Of a stretch of DNA of 64,000 nt, positions 7,993-16,764 are shown piece after piece; the stretch's first letter is position 1, and each line of letters opens with the position of its first letter. The translations under genes and the position numbers were made by a program. The stretch lies in NCBI GenBank assembly GCA_947632615.1, contig CANRPW010000009.1, positions 26,627 through 90,626 on the forward strand, in the 5' to 3' direction. The stretch is from an uncultured Clostridia bacterium (GTDB lineage: Bacteria; Bacillota; Clostridia; Lachnospirales; CAG-274). The notes under the pieces were generated by a model. It was not told the origin of the DNA, made no database searches, and worked only from the letters and a program-made list of their open reading frames with translations.

Positions 7993-9678
7993 TTAATAAT
8001 CACATATGTCCATTATGATAGGAAGTATCATAGGACCTCTCTTTGTCTTTTTCCAGATATAGTCCTTAAGAGTGTCCTTAATAAGGCTCTTTATATATGT
8101 CCATTCGGTTATATGTTTGTTTTCGCACATATCAAGAGTATCTCTTACAACAGCCCTTGCTTCCTCCATAAGAGATTCCGACTCTCTTACATATACAAAG
8201 CCTCTCGAAATTATGTCCGGCCCCGTGATTACACGGCCCGTTTCTCTTTCCATAGCCACAACAACTATCATAAGACCATCTTGCGAAAGATGTCGCCTGT
8301 CTCTTATAACTATATTTCCAACGTCGCCAACTCCAAGACCGTCTACAAAAACCTGCCCTGTAGGCACACTGCCTGTAATTTTGGCGTGAGCCTTATCCAG
8401 CTCCAGAACATCTCCAAGCCCCAGCACAAACACATTCTTTTTATTCATGCCAAGCTCTTCAGCAAGCTTTGCATGGGTCTTGAGCATTTTAAACTCACCA
8501 TGCACGGGAACAAAAAACTTAGGCTTTACAAGGCTGTGCAAAAGTTTTATTTCCTCCTGCTTTGCGTGTCCCGAAACATGAACGTCCATAAGACCTTCGT
8601 ATATGACCTCTGTTCCCTTTTTAAGAAGATCGTTTATAAGCTTATAAACCGCCTTTTCATTTCCGGGAATAGGAGATGCGCTTATAACTATTTTATCTCC
8701 GGGCTTAGCCTCTATTAGCTTGTGGTCGTTTGAGGCTATTCTTGAAAGAGCCGACATAGTTTCACCCTGAGAGCCTGTCATTATAATAACTACCCTATGA
8801 TCCTCATATCTCTTTGTTTCGGAAATATCTATAAGCGTATTTGGCGGTGGGGTAAGATATCCAAGCTCTGTTGCGGTTTTAACAACATTCGACATACTTC
8901 TTCCTATAACAGCGACCTTGCGGTTGTGCTTGTAAGCAGAATTCATTATCTGCTGTATTCTGTGTATGTTGGATGAAAATGTAGCAACCATTATTCTGCT
9001 GTCGGGAGTATCGTCAAATATCTGCTCGAATATTTTGCCTACGCTTTTTTCGCTCATGGTATAGCCGGGTATTTCCACATTTGTACTTTCGCACATAAAG
9101 AGAAGCACGCCCTCCTTGCCAAGCTGAGCAAAGCGTTGCAGATCTATCATTTCGCCGTCTATAGGCGTATAATCCACCTTAAAGTCACCCGAATGTATTA
9201 CCGTTCCCACGGGAGTTTTTATGGCAAGCGCCGCAGCATCTGCTATGGAGTGATTTGTGTGTATAAATTCCACCTTAAAATATTTGCCTAAATGGATCGT
9301 TTCGCCGGCATTTACACAATGGGCTTTTACTTCGTTTATTAAATTATGCTCTCTGAGCTTTGACTCCACAAGACCTATGGTCAGTCGTGTTCCAAAAATA
9401 GGAGTATTTATCTCCTTAAGAAAATAGGGCAGCGAGCCAATATGATCCTCGTGTCCGTGTGTAAGGGCTATGCCCTTTATTTTAGATTTTATTTTATGGC
9501 AATAAGAAAAATCGGGAATTACCAAATCTATTCCCAACATATCGTCCTCGGGAAATGCGACCCCGCAGTCCACAATTATAGCTTCGTCCTCGTACTCGAA
9601 TAACGTCATATTCTTTCCGATCTCATTAAGTCCGCCCAAAGGAATTACCTTGAGCTTACCTACTTTTTTTCCGGCCAA
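7993..9678 (-). CDS. rnjA: Ribonuclease J
   Basis: Metallo-beta-lactamase/beta-CASP nuclease with endonuclease and 5'-to-3' exonuclease activity, central to mRNA decay and rRNA processing in Firmicutes. Seen: the zinc motif THGHEDHIG near residue 75, IHSGDFK, the beta-CASP stretch and the HVSGHA motif, over 561 residues. The start codon is TTG (rc of 9676-9678) behind a strong GGAGGTG; no better ATG exists upstream. It lies 17 bases downstream of the DUF1292 gene. An RNase J2 paralogue is not seen here. Confidence 0.95.
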   Translation of the reverse strand: MAGKKVGKLKVIPLGGLNEIGKNMTLFEYEDEAIIVDCGVAFPEDDMLGIDLVIPDFSYCHKIKSKIKGIALTHGHEDHIGSLPYFLKEINTPIFGTRLTIGLVESKLREHNLINEVKAHCVNAGETIHLGKYFKVEFIHTNHSIADAAALAIKTPVGTVIHSGDFKVDYTPIDGEMIDLQRFAQLGKEGVLLFMCESTNVEIPGYTMSEKSVGKIFEQIFDDTPDSRIMVATFSSNIHRIQQIMNSAYKHNRKVAVIGRSMSNVVKTATELGYLTPPPNTLIDISETKRYEDHRVVIIMTGSQGETMSALSRIASNDHKLIEAKPGDKIVISASPIPGNEKAVYKLINDLLKKGTEVIYEGLMDVHVSGHAKQEEIKLLHSLVKPKFFVPVHGEFKMLKTHAKLAEELGMNKKNVFVLGLGDVLELDKAHAKITGSVPTGQVFVDGLGVGDVGNIVIRDRRHLSQDGLMIVVVAMERETGRVITGPDIISRGFVYVRESESLMEEARAVVRDTLDMCENKHITEWTYIKSLIKDTLKDYIWKKTKRGPMILPIIMDICDY

Positions 9679-9695
9679 GCTTACACCTCCATTTA

Positions 9696-9983
9696 TTAAA
9701 ATTTCATTTCGTAATCACTGTCTTCGCTGTTTAATACAACTGCCGCCTGTGCATATTCATTGTCGTCCTCTACAAACTCAAAGGATATTTCATCACCGTC
9801 GTCCTTGACTTCCTTAATAATGTATGCTTCAGGCTCTTCCTCGTCATAATCCTCCGCACATACAACGAGCATATACTTTGTGCCTCCCACAGCTGCGCCA
9901 TTTAAAACAATAAAATCGATCTCGTTTCCGTCCTCGTCCGTAAGGGTTATAACGCTCAGTTCATTTTCATAATTGTCAGTCAT
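9696..9983 (-). CDS. DUF1292 (YrzB-type) small acidic protein
   Basis: A 95-residue highly acidic protein matching the DUF1292 pattern (ITLTDEDGNEIDF, then ML-V and DEISFEFVED), function unknown. In Firmicutes it usually follows ireB and ruvX, exactly as here (4-base gap to ruvX). Start ATG behind AGGAATA. Confidence 0.9.
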   Translation of the reverse strand: MTDNYENELSVITLTDEDGNEIDFIVLNGAAVGGTKYMLVVCAEDYDEEEPEAYIIKEVKDDGDEISFEFVEDDNEYAQAAVVLNSEDSDYEMKF

Positions 9984-9987
9984 GATA

Positions 9988-10425
9988 TTATTCCTCGTTT
10001 TTTGTATTTATTTTGTCAAGATATGTCTGTAAAATAAGTATAGCCGCCTGCTCATCAATGCAAAAATCTATTTTCTCTTTCCGCACGCCTGCCTCTTTCA
10101 TGGCTTTTTCCGCCTGAACAGACGTAAGTCTTTCGTCCTGCAGATCAAACTCGGTTCTTTTAAAGGTACGCTCAAGCCTTTCTTTAAATAAGACTGTTTT
10201 TTCGCACCTTTCGGATATTGTCCCGTCCATATTCATAGGATATCCTAAAACGACCTTGCCTATATTATATTCCTTTATAATATCCCCTATCCTATGAACA
10301 TTTGCTTTCAGATTTTCTTCCCGTTCTCTTCTCAGCGTTTCAAGCCCCAAGGCAAGCCTGTTTTTTTCGTCACTGACAGCTACACCTATGGTTTTTGCTC
10401 CAAAATCAAGCCCTAAAATTCTCAT
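9988..10425 (-). CDS. ruvX: Putative Holliday junction resolvase / pre-16S rRNA nuclease YqgF
   Basis: RNase H-like nuclease of the YqgF family, linked to 16S rRNA 5'-end processing and proposed as a Holliday junction resolvase. Seen: ILGLDFGAKTIGVAVSD at the N terminus (first catalytic Asp), VVLGYPMNMDG, DERLTS and IDEQAAILILQ with further acidic residues; 145 residues. Six bases after ireB, 4 before DUF1292. Confidence 0.93.
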   Translation of the reverse strand: MRILGLDFGAKTIGVAVSDEKNRLALGLETLRREREENLKANVHRIGDIIKEYNIGKVVLGYPMNMDGTISERCEKTVLFKERLERTFKRTEFDLQDERLTSVQAEKAMKEAGVRKEKIDFCIDEQAAILILQTYLDKINTKNEE

Positions 10426-10431
10426 AGTGGC

Positions 10432-10704
10432 TTAACGGCTTTTCTTTAAATTTTTAAGATAGCTTGAAACGATCTCTTCAAGAAGCTCATCTCTTTCAAA
10501 CTTGCTGATAAGGCTTCTGGCATTGTTATGCCCTGTAATATAGGTAGGCTCTCCCGAAAGAATATAACCAACTATCTGGTTTACAGGGTTATATCCCTTT
10601 TCCTTAAGAGCCTTATATACCTGTGCAAGAACATAGCCGGCATCCTCATGTCCACCCTTATCTACCTGATAATCAATGTGTTGAGTTTCATTTATGTTTC
10701 TCAT
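10432..10704 (-). CDS. ireB: IreB family regulatory phosphoprotein (DUF965)
   Basis: In Enterococcus, IreB is a small phosphoprotein substrate of the IreK Ser/Thr kinase and modulates cephalosporin tolerance. Seen: 90 residues with the family core [20 protein letters not shown]. The open frame extends upstream to 10791, but GGGGAG precedes the ATG at 10702-10704 and the homologous region begins there; the upstream part overlaps the promoter. First gene of the leftward ireB-ruvX-DUF1292-rnjA operon. Confidence 0.93.
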   Translation of the reverse strand: MRNINETQHIDYQVDKGGHEDAGYVLAQVYKALKEKGYNPVNQIVGYILSGEPTYITGHNNARSLISKFERDELLEEIVSSYLKNLKKSR

Positions 10705-10758
10705 AAAATCTCCCCTGTTCCTATAATATTTTTCATCAAAAACATTTTTCACAACTAT

Positions 10759-10787
10759 ATCATACAATATTTTCCCAAATAAATCAA
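10759..10787 (-). promoter_or_regulatory. Promoter for the ireB operon
   Basis: On the minus strand TTGATT (rc 10782-10787) and TATGAT (rc 10759-10764) are 17 bases apart. The transcript would start about 45 bases before the ireB ATG, supporting the shorter start. Confidence 0.7.
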
Positions 10788-10851
10788 CCATTTTTAATAA
10801 TTCTTAATATCATTATATAAGAAGGTATAGCCAAAAAACCTGCGGTTCCGA

Positions 10852-10935
10852 GCGGGTCGGGAAGCGATGAGCCAATTCATCAGGCAGAGGATTTATCCTC
10901 TGCCTGATGAATTGGCTCATCGCTTCCCGACCCGC
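10852..10935. repeat. Long perfect palindrome, 41-bp arms
   Basis: Arms 10852-10892 and 10895-10935 are perfect with a TT loop. It begins with a GC-rich block GCGGGTCGGGAAGCGATGAG, similar in style to the palindrome at 16280 (GGGGCGATGAG). Lies between mtaB and the ireB promoter. Confidence 0.95.
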
Positions 10936-10941
10936 CCCGCG

Positions 10942-10986
10942 GCCCCACCCAAACAAACCGCCTGCGGCGGTTTGTTTGGGTGGGGC
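10942..10986. repeat. Palindrome, 21-bp arms, possibly mtaB terminator
   Basis: Arms 10942-10962 and 10966-10986 are perfect around TGC. It ends 10 bases from the mtaB stop, so on the minus strand it could terminate mtaB, though no clear T-run follows on that strand. Confidence 0.9.
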
Positions 10987-10996
10987 AAACGTATTT

Positions 10997-12301
10997 TTAA
11001 TTAAGGACCTCACCCAGAACTCTGCCTTCTCCAAGTATTTTATTTATTTTGACATTTACAATTTTATTTACAATATTTTCGCTGCTGTTCACACTGACAT
11101 TTACATAATTTGAAGTATGCCCTTCATAATAGCCTTCATCATTCAGTTTTTCAAACAACACAGGATACACTCCCCCCGGCATTTTATCAAGAAAATGCAG
11201 ATTGTTTCTTTCGGAGAGCTCTAGCAGCCTGCCAACTCTCTCCTGTTTTACACTGCTTTCTATCTGAGGCTTCATATCTGCCGCAGGGGTGCTCTTTTTG
11301 GGTGAAAAAGGGAAGGCATGGATCTTGAAAAATCCGCATTTTTCGGCAAATGCAAGGGTTTCGGCAAAATCTTCTTCGTCCTCCCCGGGAAATCCGGCTA
11401 TAATATCGGTGGTTATAGCGGCATCCTGCCACATATCCAAAACCTTCAGAAGAGCATTATAATATTCGTCGGTAGTATATCTCCTGTTCATCAGCTTAAG
11501 TATTTTGTCACAGCCGCTTTGAAGAGATAAGTGTATGTGGTGACAAACCTTGTCAAGCCCGCTTACAACATTTACAAACTCATCGGTAACTACTGTAGGC
11601 TCTATAGAAGAAAATCTTATTCTCTCTATAGTATCGATTTCAGAGACCTTCTTAAGAACATCTATGAGCCTTACATCTCCGCCGTCAAGTCCGTATGATG
11701 CAACATGAATACCTGTAAGCACGATCTCCTTAAAACCGTTTTGCCCCAGCCTTTCAACCTCGCTTATTATGTCATCTAAGGGGCGGCTTCTTATAGGTCC
11801 TCTTGCATACGGTATCATACAGTAGGAGCAAAATCTGTTGCAGCCCTCCTGTATTTTTATATAAGCTCTCGTCCTGTCCTTAAGCTCGTCTATGGAAAGT
11901 CTTTCAAACTCTCTTACCTTCATTATGTCCCCAACGCAGTTAAGTATTCCCTCTCCGCCATAATTTTCTACTATTTCCACTATGCGGCTTCTTGAGTTAG
12001 TGCCTATAAGTATGTTTACGCCCTCTATTTTTGAAATTTCCTCCGGCCTTGTCTGTGTATAACAGCCTGCTGCCACCACGACCGCCTCCGGATTTTTTCG
12101 TTTTGCCCGTCTTATAGCCTGTCTTGATTTTTTGTCGCCAAAATTTGTCACTGTGCAGGTGTTTATAACATATACATCAGCAAAATCATCAAAATCAACT
12201 ATTTCATATCCTTTGTCTTTAAAAAGCTCTGCCATTGCCTGTGAGTCATAAAAATTGACCTTGCAGCCTATGGTCGTAAAAGCAACTTTTCTGAATTTCA
12301 T
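10997..12301 (-). CDS. mtaB: tRNA t6A37 methylthiotransferase
   Basis: Radical-SAM enzyme that converts t6A37 to ms2t6A37 in ANN-decoding tRNAs. Seen: UPF0004 domain with TIGCKVNFYDSQ, NTCTVT and AAGCYTQ Cys residues for the auxiliary cluster; radical-SAM motif CNRFCSYCMIPYARG; TRAM-like C terminus. The conserved GCKVN start marks MtaB rather than MiaB or RimO. 434 residues. It is flanked by palindromes on both sides and seems to be transcribed separately from ireB. Confidence 0.94.
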   Translation of the reverse strand: MKFRKVAFTTIGCKVNFYDSQAMAELFKDKGYEIVDFDDFADVYVINTCTVTNFGDKKSRQAIRRAKRKNPEAVVVAAGCYTQTRPEEISKIEGVNILIGTNSRSRIVEIVENYGGEGILNCVGDIMKVREFERLSIDELKDRTRAYIKIQEGCNRFCSYCMIPYARGPIRSRPLDDIISEVERLGQNGFKEIVLTGIHVASYGLDGGDVRLIDVLKKVSEIDTIERIRFSSIEPTVVTDEFVNVVSGLDKVCHHIHLSLQSGCDKILKLMNRRYTTDEYYNALLKVLDMWQDAAITTDIIAGFPGEDEEDFAETLAFAEKCGFFKIHAFPFSPKKSTPAADMKPQIESSVKQERVGRLLELSERNNLHFLDKMPGGVYPVLFEKLNDEGYYEGHTSNYVNVSVNSSENIVNKIVNVKINKILGEGRVLGEVLN

Positions 12302-12333
12302 AATTCGCTCATTCCTTTATTAATGCTGCCCCC

Positions 12334-12366
12334 TCTTTTAGTCCGCCCAAAGGACGGACTAAAAGA
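12334..12366. repeat. Inverted repeat, 12-bp arms
   Basis: Arms TCTTTTAGTCCG (12334-12345) and its complement (12355-12366). Lies upstream of mtaB, next to a second palindrome. Confidence 0.85.
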
Positions 12367-12378
12367 AGGACCAATAAG

Positions 12379-12421
12379 GGGCGAACTTAAGCGGCTCCTA
12401 CGTCGCCGCTTAAGTTCGCCC
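12379..12421. repeat. Palindrome, 17-bp arms
   Basis: Arms 12379-12395 and 12405-12421 (GGGCGAACTTAAGCGGC and complement) with a nine-base loop. Located between mtaB and the Crp-family gene; mtaB's own promoter must lie around or in it. Confidence 0.9.
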
Positions 12422-12521
12422 GCCCCAAAACCGCTGTGGTAAAGCCGTTTACGGTTAAGCGCCGATAGATATATATGATATATTATCACAACTCTCAAAC
12501 TAAAACAAGCATAAACAAACC

Positions 12522-13157
12522 TTAGATTTGTCTATGCTTTAAGATAATTTGCTGTTTGTTTATGTCCATAACTCCCTCGTTACGAAGCTTAGTAAGCTCG
12601 CGGGAAAGAGAACATCTGTCAACGCACAGATATTCGGCAAGCTCAGATCTGGTCATATTAAGGCTAAAGCTGCTGTCTCCGTGGATCTGCTTCTGAAGGC
12701 GCAAAAATTCCAACAGTTTATTGCGAAGAGTATTTTGCGACAGCACGCTGAGTCTTTGACTGTAAAGCATATTTCTCTCAGATATGATGCCGAAAATATT
12801 ATCCAATATTCTGTAGAAAAAAGGATATCCCATACAAGAGCACTTCAAAAGCTTTTTAAAGTTTATAAACAAAACCTCCGACTCCTCTGCGGAATATAGA
12901 TCGTACATTAATGAGCCCTCTGCCGCAGCCTCTTCCACGGCAAAAAAGTCGCCTCTTTCAAATACTGCTTCGCCTCCCCAGGCAGAGCCATCAAGCACTA
13001 TACATATATCTCTGCAGATCACGTTTTTCTTGCACACTATTTGCTTAGGGCTAAATTTTTTTATTTTTACATCAGCCGCTTTGATTATCTCTAAAATGTT
13101 TTCTTCGCTTACATTTTTAAAAATATCACACCGCTTAAGTACATCTATGTATTTCAT
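12522..13157 (-). CDS. Crp/Fnr-family transcriptional regulator
   Basis: A 211-residue protein with an N-terminal cyclic-nucleotide-binding-type beta barrel and a C-terminal winged HTH (residues near 168-195: MTRSELAEYLCVDRCSLSRELTKLRNEG contains the recognition helix). The N-terminal domain lacks the cAMP-binding signature and has several Cys (CKKNVICRDIC, CSCMGY), so heme, Fe-S or redox sensing is possible but not shown. No target site can be assigned. The divergent secreted-protein gene shares its 275-bp upstream gap and could be regulated by it. Confidence 0.9.
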   Translation of the reverse strand: MKYIDVLKRCDIFKNVSEENILEIIKAADVKIKKFSPKQIVCKKNVICRDICIVLDGSAWGGEAVFERGDFFAVEEAAAEGSLMYDLYSAEESEVLFINFKKLLKCSCMGYPFFYRILDNIFGIISERNMLYSQRLSVLSQNTLRNKLLEFLRLQKQIHGDSSFSLNMTRSELAEYLCVDRCSLSRELTKLRNEGVMDINKQQIILKHRQI

Positions 13158-13208
13158 AATTTACCTCTCAAGGATTATTTATTCATAAAAAAAATTTATA
13201 CAAATAAT

Positions 13209-13237
13209 ATTATAGCTCAATATTTTATATTTGTAAA
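13209..13237 (-). promoter_or_regulatory. Promoter for the Crp-family gene
   Basis: Minus-strand TTTACA (rc 13232-13237) and TATAAT (rc 13209-13214), spacer 17. The gene starts about 50 bases downstream. Confidence 0.6.
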
Positions 13238-13365
13238 TATAAAACTTCAAATAAATATAATTTTTTATAATAAATGACAAATTTAATTTTATCAGGTCCG
13301 TTTATAAGCGCTCATTCCTAATAAATATTTCAATTATTACAAATTTGTTAAAATACGAATATTGG

Positions 13366-13394
13366 TTGAAAATCATAAATATGTTTGGTATAAT
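13366..13394 (+). promoter_or_regulatory. Promoter for the secreted protein at 13433
   Basis: TTGAAA at 13366-13371 and TATAAT at 13389-13394, spacer 17, about 38 bases before the ATG. Confidence 0.75.
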
Positions 13395-13432
13395 TACTTT
13401 GATTAATAAAAAAATAGAATAGGGTGTTTGTT

Positions 13433-15040
13433 ATGAAAATAAAAAGAATATTAGCCGCTGCGCTTATACTTACATCGGCTATGGGTGTAACGGCAAACGC
13501 AAAAAACAAAGTGAATGTAGGAAAGCCTGCCGAAACGGAGATACTCACCGAAGCTACAACAGAGGCAGCTTCCGAGGCTATTACAGAGTTAGCGGAAAAG
13601 GTCACAACTTCTGATATACCTACTGATGAATACGGCAATCCTCTTACAGGAAAGGATCTCATTTGCTATAATACTCTTAAAAAGTATGCAAAATGGGGCG
13701 CAAAGCCTATAGAAGCGACCTATAGCGAAACCTCCAATACCGAAAGCCCTGTACAGGCTAAACAAAAAAATATAAAATTCGGAAGCGGAGATTTTTTCTG
13801 GGTAAGAAGATATAACTTCACAGATTCTTCGGAGGAAAGATATTCTGAAAATATATTTATTCCGGGAGATACCGTTGAAATAAGAGCCTTTGACTTTAAT
13901 ACTACAAGCTGGTTCTATACCCTCAACATCGCAAACGAAATACCAAAGCAGGTTGTATTTTTAGACACAGACAAATATCATATGGTTTTAGGTCTTCCTG
14001 CCGTATATAAAAACAATGAATTTACCTGCAATACTCTTACCATCGTGCCGGAGCAGGAGCAGCCCATAAAGCTTACAAAGGCTGACGGCGGCTATAATGT
14101 AAATTTCTCATTTCCTCATAGCCCGGACTATATAGGCGAAATATGGTGTCTTGAGTCTTCAAGAGTTCTTACGGATTGGAATAACTCTGATGTCTATTCT
14201 CTCATCAGATTAGACCTTGCAAGCAACAGAAGATTTTGCTATGACGGATATTACTTCCAAACTCCTGACAACTATTCACCCGGCGGAGCGAATGTACTCT
14301 ATCGCCAGCCATCCAACTATACAGGCTCGGCAATGATAAATTACAACAACATACCTACAGCATACGACTTAGGCTATGTCACCACTTATATCTGTGCAGG
14401 TAATCAGAATGACGAAGGCTTCTGGCCCACAGGTCCTCAGTCAGGATGGTTATACAGCGACTTCGGCATAACCGCAGGCTTCTATGACACAAGATTTAAC
14501 ACAGACTTTGCTTCAAATCTTATAGAGGCTTATCGTCTTTATTATGACGAATATTTCCTCAAAGCCCTTTTAGCCTACGGCGACTTTTTCAACGCCCACG
14601 CCGCAGTAAATCACTATGAAACAGAAAACGGCGGCTGGCTTATAGAAGACTATAGGGGACAAGAGGGATATACAAGAACCCATTGCTCTCTCAATCACCT
14701 GCTTGCAGAAATGGATGTTCTCTATAAATTATCCTATATTACAGGCGTAAAGTCTTATAAAGAAACTGCCGATAATATGCTTAAGGGAATAGAAGATACT
14801 AAGGAAGACTGGATAATGCCCGACGGCAATCTCTACTATGCCCTCTACTATTCGGGCACACTTGAGCTTACGGACTATCCTTATCTTACCTATAACGACC
14901 TCTATACCACTCAGCAGATACTGAACACATATTGGCATTATACAAACGCTACTCTTGACGAGCTTATGGCAACCAAAAAGAAATGGATGGATGCCAACAA
15001 TATAACAGGCTATTACACAACTCAACAGGTTGTAAAATAA
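13433..15040 (+). CDS. Secreted protein of unclear family, possible alpha/alpha-barrel C-terminal domain
   Basis: 535 residues with a clean signal peptide (Lys/Arg start, hydrophobic core, cleavage near ANA at residue 23) and a Thr/Glu-rich linker after it. The middle is beta-rich. The C-terminal 200 residues show helical pairs with aromatic-rich turns (WLYSDFGITAGFYDTRF, YLKALLAYGDFF-type spacing, GGWLIEDYRGQEGYTRTH), resembling (alpha/alpha) toroids such as glucuronyl C5-epimerase or glycoside hydrolases; this is a guess from pattern, with no catalytic residues assigned. No anchor or SLH domain, so it is probably released. Own promoter and terminator; single-gene unit. The start at 13433 (ATG) is preferred over GTG at 13424 because the signal peptide begins there. 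Confidence 0.85.
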   Translation: MKIKRILAAALILTSAMGVTANAKNKVNVGKPAETEILTEATTEAASEAITELAEKVTTSDIPTDEYGNPLTGKDLICYNTLKKYAKWGAKPIEATYSETSNTESPVQAKQKNIKFGSGDFFWVRRYNFTDSSEERYSENIFIPGDTVEIRAFDFNTTSWFYTLNIANEIPKQVVFLDTDKYHMVLGLPAVYKNNEFTCNTLTIVPEQEQPIKLTKADGGYNVNFSFPHSPDYIGEIWCLESSRVLTDWNNSDVYSLIRLDLASNRRFCYDGYYFQTPDNYSPGGANVLYRQPSNYTGSAMINYNNIPTAYDLGYVTTYICAGNQNDEGFWPTGPQSGWLYSDFGITAGFYDTRFNTDFASNLIEAYRLYYDEYFLKALLAYGDFFNAHAAVNHYETENGGWLIEDYRGQEGYTRTHCSLNHLLAEMDVLYKLSYITGVKSYKETADNMLKGIEDTKEDWIMPDGNLYYALYYSGTLELTDYPYLTYNDLYTTQQILNTYWHYTNATLDELMATKKKWMDANNITGYYTTQQVVK

Positions 15041-15048
15041 AAAAGCAC

Positions 15049-15080
15049 TGCCGGCACAAACCAACTGTGCCGGCATTTTT
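15049..15080 (+). terminator. Rho-independent terminator after the secreted protein gene
   Basis: Ten-base arms TGCCGGCACA / TGTGCCGGCA with a seven-base loop, followed by TTTTT. Lies 9 bases after the stop. Confidence 0.9.
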
Positions 15081-15100
15081 AAAATATGGGGGAAGAGAAA

Positions 15101-15736
15101 ATGAATGTAAACAAAATACTTGAAATACTCGACAGAGAATTTCCCACTGAGGATAAATGCTATTTAAACCACGAAAATGCTTGGCAGCTTCTTTTTGCCA
15201 CTATCCTTTCGGCACAGTGTACAGACGACAGAGTGAATATGGTCACAGAAAAGCTGTATAAAAAATACACCTGTCTTGAAGACTTTGCTAATGCGGATAT
15301 AAAGGAGCTTGAAAATGACATAAGATCCACCGGCTTTTATCACAACAAAGCCAAAAACATAAAGGCAGCAGCAAAGACTTTGATAGATGAATATAACGGT
15401 GAAATGCCCTCAGAGGTAGAAAAGCTCACGACTCTTGCGGGAGTTGGCAGAAAAACAGCTAATGTTGTAAGAAGCCATATATTCAACCTGCCCAGCATAG
15501 TAGTTGACACCCACGTAAAAAGAATAAGCAAAAAATGGGGCTTCACCGATAAAGATGACCCCGTAAAAATAGAGTTCGAGCTTATGGAGCTTTTGCCCAA
15601 GGAGCATTGGATAAGATATAACACTCAGGTAATAGCTCTCGGAAGGACTGTCTGCAAGGCAAGAAAACCCGAATGTGACAAATGCGCCTTCAGCGAATAC
15701 TGTGATTATTATTTAAAGGGTGATAAAAATGTCTAA
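15101..15736 (+). CDS. nth: Endonuclease III
   Basis: Base-excision-repair DNA glycosylase/AP lyase for oxidised pyrimidines. Seen: helix-hairpin-helix TLAGVGRKTANVV with the catalytic Lys, VDTHVKRISKKWG with the catalytic Asp, and the C-terminal 4Fe-4S ligands C-x6-C-x2-C-x5-C. 211 residues from the ATG at 15101, which has GGGGGAAG upstream; the ATG at 15086 overlaps that RBS. Overlaps ybaK by 8 bases. Confidence 0.96.
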   Translation: MNVNKILEILDREFPTEDKCYLNHENAWQLLFATILSAQCTDDRVNMVTEKLYKKYTCLEDFANADIKELENDIRSTGFYHNKAKNIKAAAKTLIDEYNGEMPSEVEKLTTLAGVGRKTANVVRSHIFNLPSIVVDTHVKRISKKWGFTDKDDPVKIEFELMELLPKEHWIRYNTQVIALGRTVCKARKPECDKCAFSEYCDYYLKGDKNV

Positions 15737-16205
15737 AATAGTAAAAACAAACGCAATGCGAATACTTGACAAGGCAAAAATAAGCTATGAAGTAAAAACA
15801 TATGACTATGATGAAAGCGACCTGTCGGGAACTACAGCTGCGGAAAAAATGGGTGTAGACCCCAACACAATATTCAAGACCCTCGTGCTCAGAGGCGAAA
15901 AGAACGGCATTATGGTATGTGTAATACCGGTAAATCAGGAGATTGCCTTACGCAGCCTTGCCGCCTTCGTTAAGGATAAAAAGGTAGAAATGATACACCT
16001 TAAGGAGCTTTTGCCCCTTACAGGTTATATGCGCGGCGGCTGCTCGCCTATAGGCATGAAAAAAGCCTACCCCACCTACATCGAAGCCTCCTGCCTTAAA
16101 TATGACACTATAGGTGTAAGCGGAGGTAAAAGAGGGCTTCAGATAATATTAGCCCCTAATGACCTTATAAAAATCGCCAATGCGGAAATTTTCGACAACC
16201 AATGA
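15729..16205 (+). CDS. ybaK: Cys-tRNA(Pro)/Cys-tRNA(Cys) deacylase YbaK
   Basis: Trans-editing enzyme that clears mischarged Cys-tRNA(Pro). Seen: YbaK/EbsC fold over 158 residues, the conserved Lys in FKTLVLRGEKNG and the GGCSPIGMKK motif. ATG at 15729 overlaps the nth stop; the GTG at 15720 is less likely. Its last nine codons recur, in reverse orientation, in non-coding DNA at 7182-7259. Confidence 0.93.
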   Translation: MSKIVKTNAMRILDKAKISYEVKTYDYDESDLSGTTAAEKMGVDPNTIFKTLVLRGEKNGIMVCVIPVNQEIALRSLAAFVKDKKVEMIHLKELLPLTGYMRGGCSPIGMKKAYPTYIEASCLKYDTIGVSGGKRGLQIILAPNDLIKIANAEIFDNQ

Positions 16206-16253
16206 AGGCTCTGCTCGCACGGGCGGCACACCTTGCCCCTAAAAAAATGAGCT
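16176..16253 (+). repeat. 78-bp segment shared with 7182-7259 (inverted)
   Basis: Covers the ybaK 3' end and a single arm of the palindrome found complete at 7144-7217. After 16253 the sequence diverges; the second arm is absent. Confidence 0.9.
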
Positions 16254-16279
16254 AAGGTGGTTTTGCCGGGTCGGCTGCG

Positions 16280-16364
16280 GGGCGGGGCGATGAGAGGTGC
16301 ACAAGAGGCAAAGCAGATTTTTTAAATCCGCTTTGCCTCTTGTGCGCCTCTCATCGCCCCGCCC
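16280..16364. repeat. Long palindrome, 41-bp arms, two mismatches
   Basis: Arms 16280-16320 and 16324-16364 around TTT. The two mismatches are transitions (T opposite G, A opposite C), as if one arm had drifted. Lies between ybaK and the csp promoter. Confidence 0.93.
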
Positions 16365-16398
16365 GCGAAAAGTGTAGAAATATGCTTACGATTAATAA

Positions 16399-16430
16399 TT
16401 GACATAAATGCCAAAAAATGGTAATATAAT
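16399..16430 (+). promoter_or_regulatory. Promoter for the cold-shock gene
   Basis: TTGACA at 16399-16404 with TAATAT at 16422-16427 (spacer 17) or the overlapping TATAAT at 16425-16430 (spacer 20). It leaves a 5' untranslated region of about 60 bases before GGAGG and the ATG, short for cspA-like thermosensing. Confidence 0.7.
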
Positions 16431-16496
16431 ATTGTACTTGAGGAAGAATAGAATACTTTAGGAGTACATAATTTATATTTTGGAGGATTTGCATTA

Positions 16497-16697
16497 ATGA
16501 AAAGCGGTACAGTAAAATGGTTTAACGCTGATAAGGGCTTTGGCTTTATATCAGTTCCCGGTGAAGATGATGTGTTCGTACATTTTTCCGCAATCAAGCA
16601 GGACGGTTTCAGAACCCTTGATGAAGGACAACGTGTGGAATTTGACGTTGTACAGGGGGATAAGGGACCTCAGGCGGCAAATGTAATAAAACTATAA
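16497..16697 (+). CDS. Cold-shock protein (CSD, RNA chaperone)
   Basis: 66-residue single-domain OB-fold protein. Seen: RNP1 KGFGFISV and RNP2 DVFVHFSAI, the nucleic-acid-binding motifs of CspA-type proteins. GGAGG lies 10 bases upstream of ATG. Single gene; the palindrome at 16765 follows. Confidence 0.96.
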   Translation: MKSGTVKWFNADKGFGFISVPGEDDVFVHFSAIKQDGFRTLDEGQRVEFDVVQGDKGPQAANVIKL

Positions 16698-16764
16698 ATT
16701 TCTGAAACAGGGACTTTCTTTTATGTGCTTCGCCCACTTTTTTGCGGGTGTCTGACCCGTTTGA

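Noticed and set aside
7927..8718. 263-codon plus-strand frame
   Set aside because: Lies wholly opposite rnjA, whose motifs are clear; no RBS and Cys/Tyr-rich shadow composition.
12298..12498. 66-codon minus-strand frame ahead of mtaB
   Set aside because: Runs through two palindromes and is low in plausible protein features; no RBS.
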